NCBI GenBank assembly: GCA_030672255.1
Contig: DAOVGU010000219.1
Span: forward strand, 1 to 12,713
DNA length: 12,713 bases
Reading direction: 5' to 3'
DNA from: a bacterium
GTDB lineage: Bacteria; Ratteibacteria; UBA8468
Shown here: piece by piece, positions 6,146-12,256 of the stretch
Numbering within the stretch: the first letter of the stretch is position 1
How the letters are laid out: every line of letters begins with the position of its first letter
Translations under genes and position numbers: made by a program
Notes under the pieces: generated by a model
Databases searched by the model: none
What the model was told of the DNA's origin: nothing
Seen by the model: only the letters and a program-made list of their open reading frames with translations

Positions 6146-7525
6146 ATGGATAACAAAATTTCTGATAAAGAACTTATAGAAAAGACGTTAAGAGGTGACC
6201 AATTATCTTTTAGCATTTTACTGAATAGATACAAGAATACAATCCAGGGATTGGGTTATCGTCTCTTTAGGAATTTACAGGATGCACAAGACCTTACCCA
6301 GGAGGTCTTCTTTAATGCTTATAAAAATTTACCTTATCTCAAGGAGAAAGCTAAATTTAGAAGTTGGATTTATACGATCGCCTTAAACATAGGTAGGAAT
6401 TGGTTGAACAAAAGAAATCTCCTGTCTGAAAAGATAAAAATGTCTGCGGATTTATTTAAACTACAGTGGGAAGAGAAGAGTTCACATGAAATTCTGAAAG
6501 ATGAAGAAAGAAAAAGGACGCTCCAAAAAATTATAGCCCATCTTTCTGAGATTAGCAGAGCGATAATTACTCTTTTTTATCTTGAGGATTACAGTTATGA
6601 AGAGATAGCAGATTATTTAAAAGTTCCTTTAGGGACTGTTAAAAGTAGGTTGAATGAAGCAAGAAAAAAATTAAAAGGGGAGGGGGTAGAGATGGTTAAA
6701 GACAAATTAGCAAAAGGAAATGTTAAAGATGAATTCGTCCAACGGATGTCTCGCTTAGCTAAATTTCCACAAAAGGAACCTGAGATTAAAATTTCTCCAC
6801 TTAGAGATGAAAAAATTACTTTAGATTTCAAGGGAAGTTCTCCCGGTTTACTCACTTTGTACACTATTCCCAAAGAGACCTATGTTGCCTTCTACGATTG
6901 GCCAGAGAGGACAATAACTAACTTTGCTTATCAAAAGTTAGCCGGGAAAGAGAAGATTAAGAGCGAAGATTGCTGGAAAGTAAAATGCTGGGAAGTGGAA
7001 GATGTTTTAAAAGGGGAAGGCGAAAAACCTTGCTACGATTCGGAGTGGTATTATGCTGAAAAGAAGAATTATTTTTCTTACGTAGCCAAGAATTTCCGCC
7101 GAAGGGGAGAAAAAGGCAATATCATTACCTCAGAGGATGAGGAATGGAATGAACCCCCTGATATAAAATATCCTGTTGAGATTAAAACACCCGGAAGGAT
7201 TAAGTGGTCAGAAAAAAATAAGTGTTCAGGACCTATTGCATCTGTTGAAGTTGAAACTGCTGGTCTATGGAAATTAGAATTAGGGAAGAAAGATTTCAAA
7301 TGCATCCGTATCTTGCAGATGTTCTGGCCTGAAAATCGTATTTTATATGAGACCTTTTTGGATATCTCAGGAAGAACAATTTTAGGGAGAAGGTATAATG
7401 GTCCTGGCTGGAAGCACTGGGAAAGCAATGTCAATGCTTTAAGGAGGAAAGGTTGTCCTTTTTTAGAATACAATAGGGTAAGGTTTTATCTTTATTATGA
7501 TGTAATTCCTGATTCTGCAACATAG
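6146..7525 (+). CDS. ECF-family sigma factor with a long C-terminal extension
   Basis: About 459 residues from the ATG at 6146 (AGAGAAG upstream); a TTG at 6122 is in frame but would lie inside the candidate promoter. The first 180 residues are a standard ECF sigma factor. Region 2 includes AQDLTQEVFFNAYKNL and FRSWIYTIALN. Region 4 includes LFYLEDYSYEEIADYL and VPLGTVKSRLNEARKKL, the helix-turn-helix that reads the -35. The last 280 residues are an unrecognised soluble domain rich in Trp, Tyr and Lys (for example CWKVKCWEVEDV, GPGWKHWE) with no membrane segment. Ordinary ECF factors are about 200 residues and are usually paired with an anti-sigma gene; none is adjacent here, so the extension may do that job. 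The 3' end overlaps a convergent gene fragment by 31 bases, so the C-terminus may be altered. Confidence 0.85.
   Translation: MDNKISDKELIEKTLRGDQLSFSILLNRYKNTIQGLGYRLFRNLQDAQDLTQEVFFNAYKNLPYLKEKAKFRSWIYTIALNIGRNWLNKRNLLSEKIKMSADLFKLQWEEKSSHEILKDEERKRTLQKIIAHLSEISRAIITLFYLEDYSYEEIADYLKVPLGTVKSRLNEARKKLKGEGVEMVKDKLAKGNVKDEFVQRMSRLAKFPQKEPEIKISPLRDEKITLDFKGSSPGLLTLYTIPKETYVAFYDWPERTITNFAYQKLAGKEKIKSEDCWKVKCWEVEDVLKGEGEKPCYDSEWYYAEKKNYFSYVAKNFRRRGEKGNIITSEDEEWNEPPDIKYPVEIKTPGRIKWSEKNKCSGPIASVEVETAGLWKLELGKKDFKCIRILQMFWPENRILYETFLDISGRTILGRRYNGPGWKHWESNVNALRRKGCPFLEYNRVRFYLYYDVIPDSAT
6676..6694 (+). promoter_or_regulatory. Strong internal ribosome binding site within the sigma gene
   Basis: At the junction between the sigma domain and the extension lies AGGGGAGGGGGTAGAG followed directly by an in-frame ATG (6692-6694). 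This is the strongest Shine-Dalgarno sequence in the window and could start a separate 277-residue protein made of the extension alone. It also encodes the linker KGEGVE, so it may be incidental. Confidence 0.45.
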
Positions 7526-7690
7526 GTGTATCCTACAGAATGCAATTTGTCGGTGATACCTTTCTTCAAATCTTCCCTTAAGTGTTGGATTTTTTCATGA
7601 GTAGCTTTATCGTAAATTCTTTCGCCACATTTGGTGCACACATCAGCTCTCCTTCGGCTTGCGACACAATGGTGAGTGATTAAGCAAGAG
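7495..7690 (-). pseudogene. YgiT/MqsA-type zinc-finger antitoxin, C-terminal fragment
   Basis: The minus strand is open from about 7695 to a TAA at 7495-7497 and reads ...RRADVCTKCGERIYDKATHEKI...LHSVGYTYVAESGITS. The CxxCGE motif followed by a helix and a short hydrophobic end is typical of YgiT-type zinc-finger antitoxins, which accompany a small RNase or DUF4258-type toxin. No start codon is available, the first CxxC half of the zinc finger is missing, and no toxin gene is present, so this is a 3' remnant. Its end overlaps the last 31 bases of the convergent sigma factor gene. The promoter-like element at 7709-7737 faces it. The family call rests on one motif and the general shape. Confidence 0.5.
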
Positions 7691-7708
7691 TATCAAGGAT
7701 GTATCGCA

Positions 7709-7737
7709 ATTTTATCACTATAGAGGGACTCTGTCAA
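7709..7737 (-). promoter_or_regulatory. Strong sigma-70 type promoter-like sequence
   Basis: On the minus strand TTGACA (7732-7737), a 17-base spacer and TAAAAT (7709-7714) make a near-consensus promoter. It points into the YgiT-like fragment and could be the surviving promoter of a deleted toxin-antitoxin operon. Just upstream, GGGGTCAGGTCTCAAC (about 7740-7755, minus strand) resembles a dispersed element seen in other uncultivated bacterial genomes (from memory; not verified). Confidence 0.5.
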
Positions 7738-7764
7738 CTGTTGAGACCTGACCCCTTTTTTATT

Positions 7765-7926
7765 TTATAAAGCAAGTCCACCACTTGCTATTAGTCCACC
7801 CATAATAACCAGTGCCATCGGAGAACACATCGCACCGGCAAAACCAAATCCTAAAGCAAGGGGAATCATCTCCAGACCTTGATATGGATAAGCAAAGATA
7901 GAGGAAAAAGAGGTTTTACTCCGCAT
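7765..7926 (-). pseudogene. RND efflux permease, C-terminal membrane fragment
   Basis: A 53-codon frame from an ATG at 7926 to a TAA at 7765-7767 reads TSFSSIFAYPYQGLE, then MIPLALGFGFAGAMCSPMAL, then VIMGGLIASGGLAL. The order (T/S-rich strand, IPLALG, a short loop, a PMA motif, a GGL helix) matches the last pair of transmembrane helices of AcrB/HAE-type inner-membrane pumps, where IPLALG...PMAxxVxGGLxxS is conserved. A whole pump has about 1000 residues, so more than nine tenths is gone and the final helix is cut short. It cannot be functional. It lies between the promoter-like element and the toxin-antitoxin pair, in a 514-base stretch (7526-8039) with no intact gene. Confidence 0.55.
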
Positions 7927-7931
7927 TCTTT

Positions 7932-7960
7932 TTGACCTTTTCCAAAATTTGTAGTAAATT
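7932..7960 (+). promoter_or_regulatory. Candidate promoter of the toxin-antitoxin pair
   Basis: TTGACC (7932-7937), a 17-base spacer and TAAATT (7955-7960) lie about 80 bases upstream of the antitoxin start at 8040. The -35 matches consensus at five of six positions and the -10 at four of six. The leader between contains no obvious operator palindrome. Confidence 0.45.
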
Positions 7961-8039
7961 AGAATTAAGAGCAGAATTTAAACTTATAGAAGAAGTGAAA
8001 AAAAAGTAATAAGATACACGTTCGAGGAGGTGGGAAACG

Positions 8040-8276
8040 ATGGTTAATCTTTATGAACACATTGAACTTAATCCTAAAATTTTATTGGGTAAACCCATCA
8101 TTCGTGGAACACGTGTTCCCGTGGAATTGATTGTGAAATTAGTAGCTCAAGGTTGGAAGAATGAGGAAATTTTAAAAGAATATCCTACCTTAAAGGAGGG
8201 AGATATCCGCGCCGCTTTTCTTTATGCAGAGAAGGTTTTAGAAGAAGAAGAGATCTTTCCTTTAATGAATAAATGA
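8040..8276 (+). CDS. DUF433-family antitoxin (VapB45-like)
   Basis: The 78-residue product is a complete DUF433 protein. It has the family core NPKILLGKPIIRGTRVPVELIVKLVAQG (about residues 11-38), a winged-helix-type DNA-binding segment, then EEILKEYPTLKEGDIRAAFLYA. Proteins of this family pair with a PIN-like toxin and are thought to neutralise it and repress the shared promoter. The start is fixed by GAGGAGG at 8024-8030, nine bases before the ATG. Its stop overlaps the toxin start in ATGA (8273-8276), giving strict co-translation. Intact, unlike the neighbouring fragments. Confidence 0.9.
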   Translation: MVNLYEHIELNPKILLGKPIIRGTRVPVELIVKLVAQGWKNEEILKEYPTLKEGDIRAAFLYAEKVLEEEEIFPLMNK

Positions 8277-8638
8277 GCGTTTTGAAGTTTTTGATCGATG
8301 AGAATGTAGGTCAATCCATTATTAACTATCTTACTCAAAAAGAGTATGATCTTATTGTTGCCAAGGAGGAATTTCCGAGTCGAGAAGATTTAGAATTAGT
8401 TGATTACGCTTACAAAGAGAATAGGATTATTATTACCAATGATAAAGACTTTGGATTTTTTGTTTATTATCAAAAATTGCCTACAAAAGGAGTTATTCTT
8501 TTTAGATTCACTATAGAATCGCCATCTCTTAAAATTGCTGCTTTAGAAGAAATTCTCAGTCAGAAACCAGATAAAGTTTCAAACCATTTTATAGTAGTCA
8601 CTGAAGGTGGCTTCCGTATTCGTTCACTTACTCTTTGA
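8273..8638 (+). CDS. DUF5615 PIN-like toxin
   Basis: The 121-residue product has the PIN-like nuclease pattern of DUF5615: FLIDENVGQSIINYL with D9 at the N-terminus, an acidic helix EDLELVDYAYKENR, and IIITNDKDFG with D57 and D59, followed by KGVILFR. In the PIN superfamily these acids bind the metal for RNA cleavage. The family is the usual partner of DUF433 antitoxins. No independent ribosome binding site is evident; it is translationally coupled to the antitoxin by a four-base overlap. Predicted role: a growth-inhibiting RNase kept in check by the preceding gene. The RNA target is unknown. Confidence 0.88.
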   Translation: MSVLKFLIDENVGQSIINYLTQKEYDLIVAKEEFPSREDLELVDYAYKENRIIITNDKDFGFFVYYQKLPTKGVILFRFTIESPSLKIAALEEILSQKPDKVSNHFIVVTEGGFRIRSLTL

Positions 8639-8806
8639 CTATCTTCAGGCGGTGAAGGTCTTTCAGTATCCTGAATATGTAACTTTGCTTTCCCAGGAGT
8701 TGGCTCTTCGCTTTAGAAAAGAAGAAATAGATTTAGTAAGAAGGAACAAAGCAGACGTAATAGGTATTGCCGCTATTGTAGAAAGAAGCAAAGAATCCCC
8801 TGGTAT
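8639..8806 (+). other. Unidentified coding remnant after the toxin gene
   Basis: This is the first half of a 326-base stretch (8639-8964) without an intact gene. One plus-strand frame is open from inside the toxin gene to 8834 and gives a protein-like amphipathic sequence, with EYVTLLSQELALRF, KEEIDLVRRNKADVIGI and AAIVERSKE. It has no proper start after the toxin stop and ends within the repeat at 8807-8895. I do not recognise the family. It could be the 3' end of a deleted gene or a chance frame. Confidence 0.3.
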
Positions 8807-8895
8807 GAGACCCTTCGCCACAGGCTCAGGGTGACATTTCATGTCAGATTGCTACATCGTCCGCCAATGAACAATGGCAGACTCCTCGCAATGAC
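8807..8895. repeat. Composite REP-like intergenic repeat
   Basis: Three adjacent pieces: GAGACCCTTCGCCACAGGC to AGGGTGAC (8807-8835, with ACCCT and AGGGT arms), a perfect GACAT-TTC-ATGTC hairpin (8833-8845), and GATTGCTACATCG to CCTCGCAATGAC (about 8847-8895) containing a GCCA/TGGC inverted pair. The flavours CCTTCG-n-AGGGTGAC and CTCGCAATGAC resemble dispersed repeats found in many bacterial genomes. The remaining bases to 8964 are AT-rich and show no gene. Confidence 0.55.
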
Positions 8896-8964
8896 AACAT
8901 CTGTCCTGAGCATTAATCATTAGGTAATTATTATATAACCATTAGGAAATTTTTAATTTTCTTT

Positions 8965-9705
8965 TTACCTGCTTTTATGAGAGATATCACGCCTATAATC
9001 ACCTTTATGAGTAAGAATAGTGTGGGGTTTTTGAGCGAACATACAGGTTTTAGTATTACAATCTTTATGTAGATTACTATATTGAACTAGTGGAAACTTC
9101 TTTCGCAAATCAACTATATCAAATTCTGAAAATTCCTTGAGTAACTCTTCCATGTTAAAGAAGTGATGAAGCACTCCTTTCTCGCGTCCTTCCATCCATA
9201 TGTAGGTATTGGGTTCTACTTCGATGAACTTACCGTCTGCGGTTAAGTCCGACTTTGACGGTCTGGATGTTCCAACAGTCAAGAAAAACCATCCTCCAGG
9301 CCGTAAGGCACGATAGATTTCCCTGATCGTCCGTCGGATTTCTTTGATACGATGGTGGTTGATAGTTTGCACACAAATAATAGCATCAAAGAAACTATTT
9401 GACCAGGGGATTGTACTCATATCAGTGCAAACAAGTTTGGCAGATAACTTCTCTTTGGCAAGCCATTCTTTAGCTAAACGTATTGCAGTTGGGGCAATAT
9501 CTAAACCATACATTTTGTAGTCACATTTAGCGAAGTATACAAGATGTCTTCCGTCTCCGCATCCCAGATCTAAGATTCGCTTCACCTGATGTTTTCGAAA
9601 AAAGTCATCAAGAAATTCAGCATCTTGATGAGGTTTATTCTTGCCATAGTTGCCAGAAGGTCTTTTTCTATAGGCTGCCTCCCAACCGATAATCTTATTT
9701 GCCAT
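8965..9705 (-). CDS. Class I SAM-dependent methyltransferase
   Basis: About 246 residues from the ATG at 9705 (a TTG at 9711 is in frame; neither has a strong ribosome binding site). It opens with WEAAYRKRPSGNYGKNKP, a cap common in methyltransferases with small polar substrates. Then follow motif I RILDLGCGDGRHLVYFA (about 43-59), GLDIAPTAI with acid D69, CTDMSTIPW (about 92-100), FFDAIICVQTINHH and LRPGGWFFLTVGTSRPS. The last 30 residues, NTKTCMFAQKPHTILTHKGDYRRDISHKSR in character, are basic and low in family features, so the 3' end may be extended. It starts about 36 bases after the upstream methyltransferase and is the last gene of the right-hand unit. Substrate unknown. Confidence 0.87.
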   Translation of the reverse strand: MANKIIGWEAAYRKRPSGNYGKNKPHQDAEFLDDFFRKHQVKRILDLGCGDGRHLVYFAKCDYKMYGLDIAPTAIRLAKEWLAKEKLSAKLVCTDMSTIPWSNSFFDAIICVQTINHHRIKEIRRTIREIYRALRPGGWFFLTVGTSRPSKSDLTADGKFIEVEPNTYIWMEGREKGVLHHFFNMEELLKEFSEFDIVDLRKKFPLVQYSNLHKDCNTKTCMFAQKPHTILTHKGDYRRDISHKSR

Positions 9706-9741
9706 ACCCAATTACTTTTCTATGCCAGACGCAGGTGCAGA

Positions 9742-10521
9742 TTATTCACTCTTATCGCACACAAAACAGAGGATTGAGTTCTTCTCGTCATTTTCTTGCT
9801 CTTCATAGCCTACAAAAACTCTTGGAGAAAAACCCGCTTCAGAAAACAGGGAGATGTAATCGTCTTTGAGCATAACAGGGATTTCAAAAGGACATTTTTC
9901 AACCGTTTCGCTGCCATTGGCATGTCCCGTTTTATAAAGCATGACTCCATGCATCCGTTTCCCATTCTTAGTAAGTTGGATTTCAATTTTTCGTTTCACC
10001 AAATCACCACTGAGAGGATGGCGGATTGGTTCCGACCAAGGTATCTCTCTCCGACCATTTACAAACTTTGTCGGGTCAAAACGACGCTCCGTCATGAGGA
10101 ACTTTCCATCCGGGCGCAAATGATGGTAAACACATTTTAAGCATGAAAGCTGTTGCTCTTTTGTTTTAAGTACGCGAAATGAATTATCGGCTATAAAGAT
10201 GAGGCCAAACTTCCGCTTCAGTTGAAAATCAGACATATTCATATTGTATAATTGAATACGCTTCTTTACCTCAGGAGGAAGTTGAGAAGTTCGCCCTCTG
10301 GCTAAATGAAGCATATTCGTAGATAAGTCGATACCGACAATTTCATAGCCTTCCTTGGCAATGGAGGTTAACAATCGTCCTGTTCCACAAGCTAGCTCAA
10401 GAACAGGCCCACCTGTCCTGTGGGCAAATTTCTTGTACCAAACTACCTCCTTATCGGTTAGGGGAGCAAAGTGTTCATAGTCCCAGCCGAATAATTCGTA
10501 GCGTTTCAGATCGATATTCAC
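9742..10521 (-). CDS. Class I SAM-dependent methyltransferase
   Basis: The 259-residue product starts at a GTG (10519-10521) with AGGGAG about ten bases before it. It contains VLELACGTGRLLTSIA (motif I near 40-55), GIDLSTNML with acid D65, NMNMSDFQL (about 93-101), FGLIFIADNSFRVL and LRPDGKFLMTERRFDP. The N-terminal YELFGWDYEHF and the beta-rich C-terminal half match the style of the 807-1562 product, and both share LELACGTGR and GID(I/L)S. The base composition looks less AT-rich than the left-hand cluster (by eye). It begins 135 bases after the upstream methyltransferase, a gap containing only a weak hairpin, so it may have its own promoter. Substrate unknown. Confidence 0.88.
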   Translation of the reverse strand: MNIDLKRYELFGWDYEHFAPLTDKEVVWYKKFAHRTGGPVLELACGTGRLLTSIAKEGYEIVGIDLSTNMLHLARGRTSQLPPEVKKRIQLYNMNMSDFQLKRKFGLIFIADNSFRVLKTKEQQLSCLKCVYHHLRPDGKFLMTERRFDPTKFVNGRREIPWSEPIRHPLSGDLVKRKIEIQLTKNGKRMHGVMLYKTGHANGSETVEKCPFEIPVMLKDDYISLFSEAGFSPRVFVGYEEQENDEKNSILCFVCDKSE

Positions 10522-10656
10522 AGAAAAATCACTCCCTGTAAATTTGCACTGATGTATAGTATCTTGCAGATAAAAGAAGTTACCAAAGGCAATTTGGACG
10601 AGAGTATATATCCGTCCTTAGACGATAGTAACCCAAAGAAATGCCTCTTTTAAAAA

Positions 10657-11409
10657 TCATAATTTTTCTATGACCACAATTAGACTATCGCTTTTTATTG
10701 GGAAAAATCTACTGAATTCATACTCACCGTAAATCTTATATTTTTTAATCCCAACTTTTCGTAATATCTTTTCAAGTTTTTTCTTGGTAATTAGACTCAA
10801 ATCGCGTTTGTAGAAACTTCCTTTAATATCTTCATTCTCAGCATTTATGTAGAAGATATTAAGAGTTATTTTGTCGGGATGATACTTATTGATATAGAGA
10901 AGGAAATTATTGGGCGAAGGTTCTGTTAGAGACGTTGCAGGCCTTTCACGTAACATTCTATCAATATTTCTTTGTGCTATAATCAAAATCCCACTCCTAC
11001 TCAAAGTTGAGTACATTCCCCTGAGAGACTTTTCAATTTCTTTGTCATTTGACAAGAGAGGCAAAGAACTCCCCACGCATACTACCGCATCGAACATTTC
11101 TGTAATTTTCTTTGGTAATTCTTGCCAGGATGACTGAAATAGCTCTGCTTTTATTTTTTCTCTATTTAAATTCTTCTTGGCTACTTTTAACGTACTTCCC
11201 GAAATATCAGAGCCCACAACATCGATTCCTAATTTCGAAAACATCACAATGTGATAACCTGTTCCACAAGCGCAATCTAAAACGTTCTTTACCTTGCATT
11301 CTTTGAATAGAATCAAAAAGAAATTGTGCTCACTTCTATTTTGTATTCTTTTGCTCCAGGGGAACATCTTGTCGTAATTTTCCGCCATTTCTTGAGATTG
11401 CTTTTTCAT
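10657..11409 (-). CDS. Class I SAM-dependent methyltransferase
   Basis: The probable start is the ATG at 11407-11409, giving 250 residues. A longer frame to 11544 overlaps the upstream gene by 131 bases and adds sequence without family character. The protein reads MAENYDKMFPWSKR, a typical cap, then NVLDCACGTGYHIVMFSKLG (motif I near 42-61), GSDIS with acid D68, MFDAVVCVGSSLPLL and LSRSGILIIAQRN. CACGTG replaces the more common GCGTG but is a known variant. The C-terminal half has the beta-strand pattern of a substrate-binding insert. The ATG follows the upstream stop by four bases, so translation is coupled. Substrate unknown. Confidence 0.86.
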   Translation of the reverse strand: MKKQSQEMAENYDKMFPWSKRIQNRSEHNFFLILFKECKVKNVLDCACGTGYHIVMFSKLGIDVVGSDISGSTLKVAKKNLNREKIKAELFQSSWQELPKKITEMFDAVVCVGSSLPLLSNDKEIEKSLRGMYSTLSRSGILIIAQRNIDRMLRERPATSLTEPSPNNFLLYINKYHPDKITLNIFYINAENEDIKGSFYKRDLSLITKKKLEKILRKVGIKKYKIYGEYEFSRFFPIKSDSLIVVIEKL

Positions 11410-11413
11410 AATG

Positions 11414-12256
11414 TTAAAAACATTCTGAGTTATTTCTTCGCTCTCGTTGTTTAATGAATGCAGGCTTCTTGCCTTGACTGGGAATCTCAAACTCAAAAAA
11501 CTCGTATCCACCAGCACTGCGTATTTTGGACAATATCTTCTCATCCTCGAAATTACATGGAGCGAGCATAAGAATGGTTCCTCCTAACTTTGTCACTCGC
11601 TCAAGCTCCTCTAATTCCTTTTCAGGGTTCCAACCAAAGGAACCGTTGGACAAAATTGCGGCATCTATCGAAGCATCTTCAAGGGGCACTGCCTCCAGAA
11701 CGCCAGAAAGGGTTCGAACATTGCTGAACCCAGCCGCATCCATCTTTTGTTCAATATATTGCCGTAATCTTGCTACAGGCTCGAGTGCCCAGACCAATCG
11801 GGCATAAGGTGCACAGCGAATTGTCACCTGTCCGGTACCTGCACCAATGTCCAGGACAATTTTATCTTTCAATTCTACTCTGTCATAAATCACAGAAGGA
11901 TCCCAATAGCTCCAGGGGAGAGCATCCCAAATTTCAGGGGATTTAGTCATCCCGAGATTCCAGGGGCTGCTTGCAGCAATGACCTTCTTTTCTGCCTCTC
12001 GTATTTGGTCAGATTTTTTGTGATGAACCCGCTCAATACCTTCTTTTAGCCAGTCTGCTCGTTGAGGACATACCTTACAAAAATAGTCCACTACATCAGG
12101 AGCATTCAGAAGACCAATGAATAAGTTATCGCCAAGTTGTAGGTAACTTTCTTCCATAGTTAAACGTACATAGTATGGGTCTTGAAACAAGAGATCGTTT
12201 ATTTGCAAATTGAAGAGTTTTATCGGGTCAAATTTAATATGGGGCCACATTGGCAT
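11414..12256 (-). CDS. SAM-dependent methyltransferase with an added N-terminal domain
   Basis: The 280-residue product has about 130 residues before the methyltransferase core, longer than its neighbours. The N-terminal part (WPHIKFDPIKLFNLQIN, NAPDVVDYFCKVCPQRADWL) is helical and unrecognised. The core has VLDIGAGTGQVTIRCAPYA (about 134-152), an acid E159 in ALEPVARLR where most neighbours have Asp, a GVLEAVPLEDASIDAAILSN segment and LGGTILMLAPCNF. The C-terminus is short. AGGA lies five bases before the ATG at 12256. The start overlaps the upstream nucleotidyltransferase by 23 bases and the stop is four bases before the next start, so the three genes are translated as one unit. Substrate unknown. 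Confidence 0.85.
   Translation of the reverse strand: MPMWPHIKFDPIKLFNLQINDLLFQDPYYVRLTMEESYLQLGDNLFIGLLNAPDVVDYFCKVCPQRADWLKEGIERVHHKKSDQIREAEKKVIAASSPWNLGMTKSPEIWDALPWSYWDPSVIYDRVELKDKIVLDIGAGTGQVTIRCAPYARLVWALEPVARLRQYIEQKMDAAGFSNVRTLSGVLEAVPLEDASIDAAILSNGSFGWNPEKELEELERVTKLGGTILMLAPCNFEDEKILSKIRSAGGYEFFEFEIPSQGKKPAFIKQRERRNNSECF

Noticed and set aside
7078..7473. Minus-strand open frame opposite the sigma factor extension
   Set aside because: Shadow of the sigma gene; the plus frame is continuous with sigma regions 2 and 4, and the antisense product shows no recognisable features.
7509..7541. Hairpin ATTCTG...CAGAAT with an inner TAGG/CCTA stem at the end of the sigma gene, as a terminator
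   Set aside because: No T-run follows on the plus strand, and the bases also encode the end of the YgiT-like fragment, so a terminator cannot be supported.
10598..10622. Small GGACG/CGTCC hairpin in the gap before the 9742-10521 gene, as a riboswitch or attenuator
   Set aside because: Only five pairs with a long loop and no known riboswitch core.
10657..11544. Longer version of the methyltransferase starting at 11544
   Set aside because: It would overlap the upstream methyltransferase by 131 bases and adds residues with no family character. The ATG at 11409, four bases after the upstream stop, fits better.
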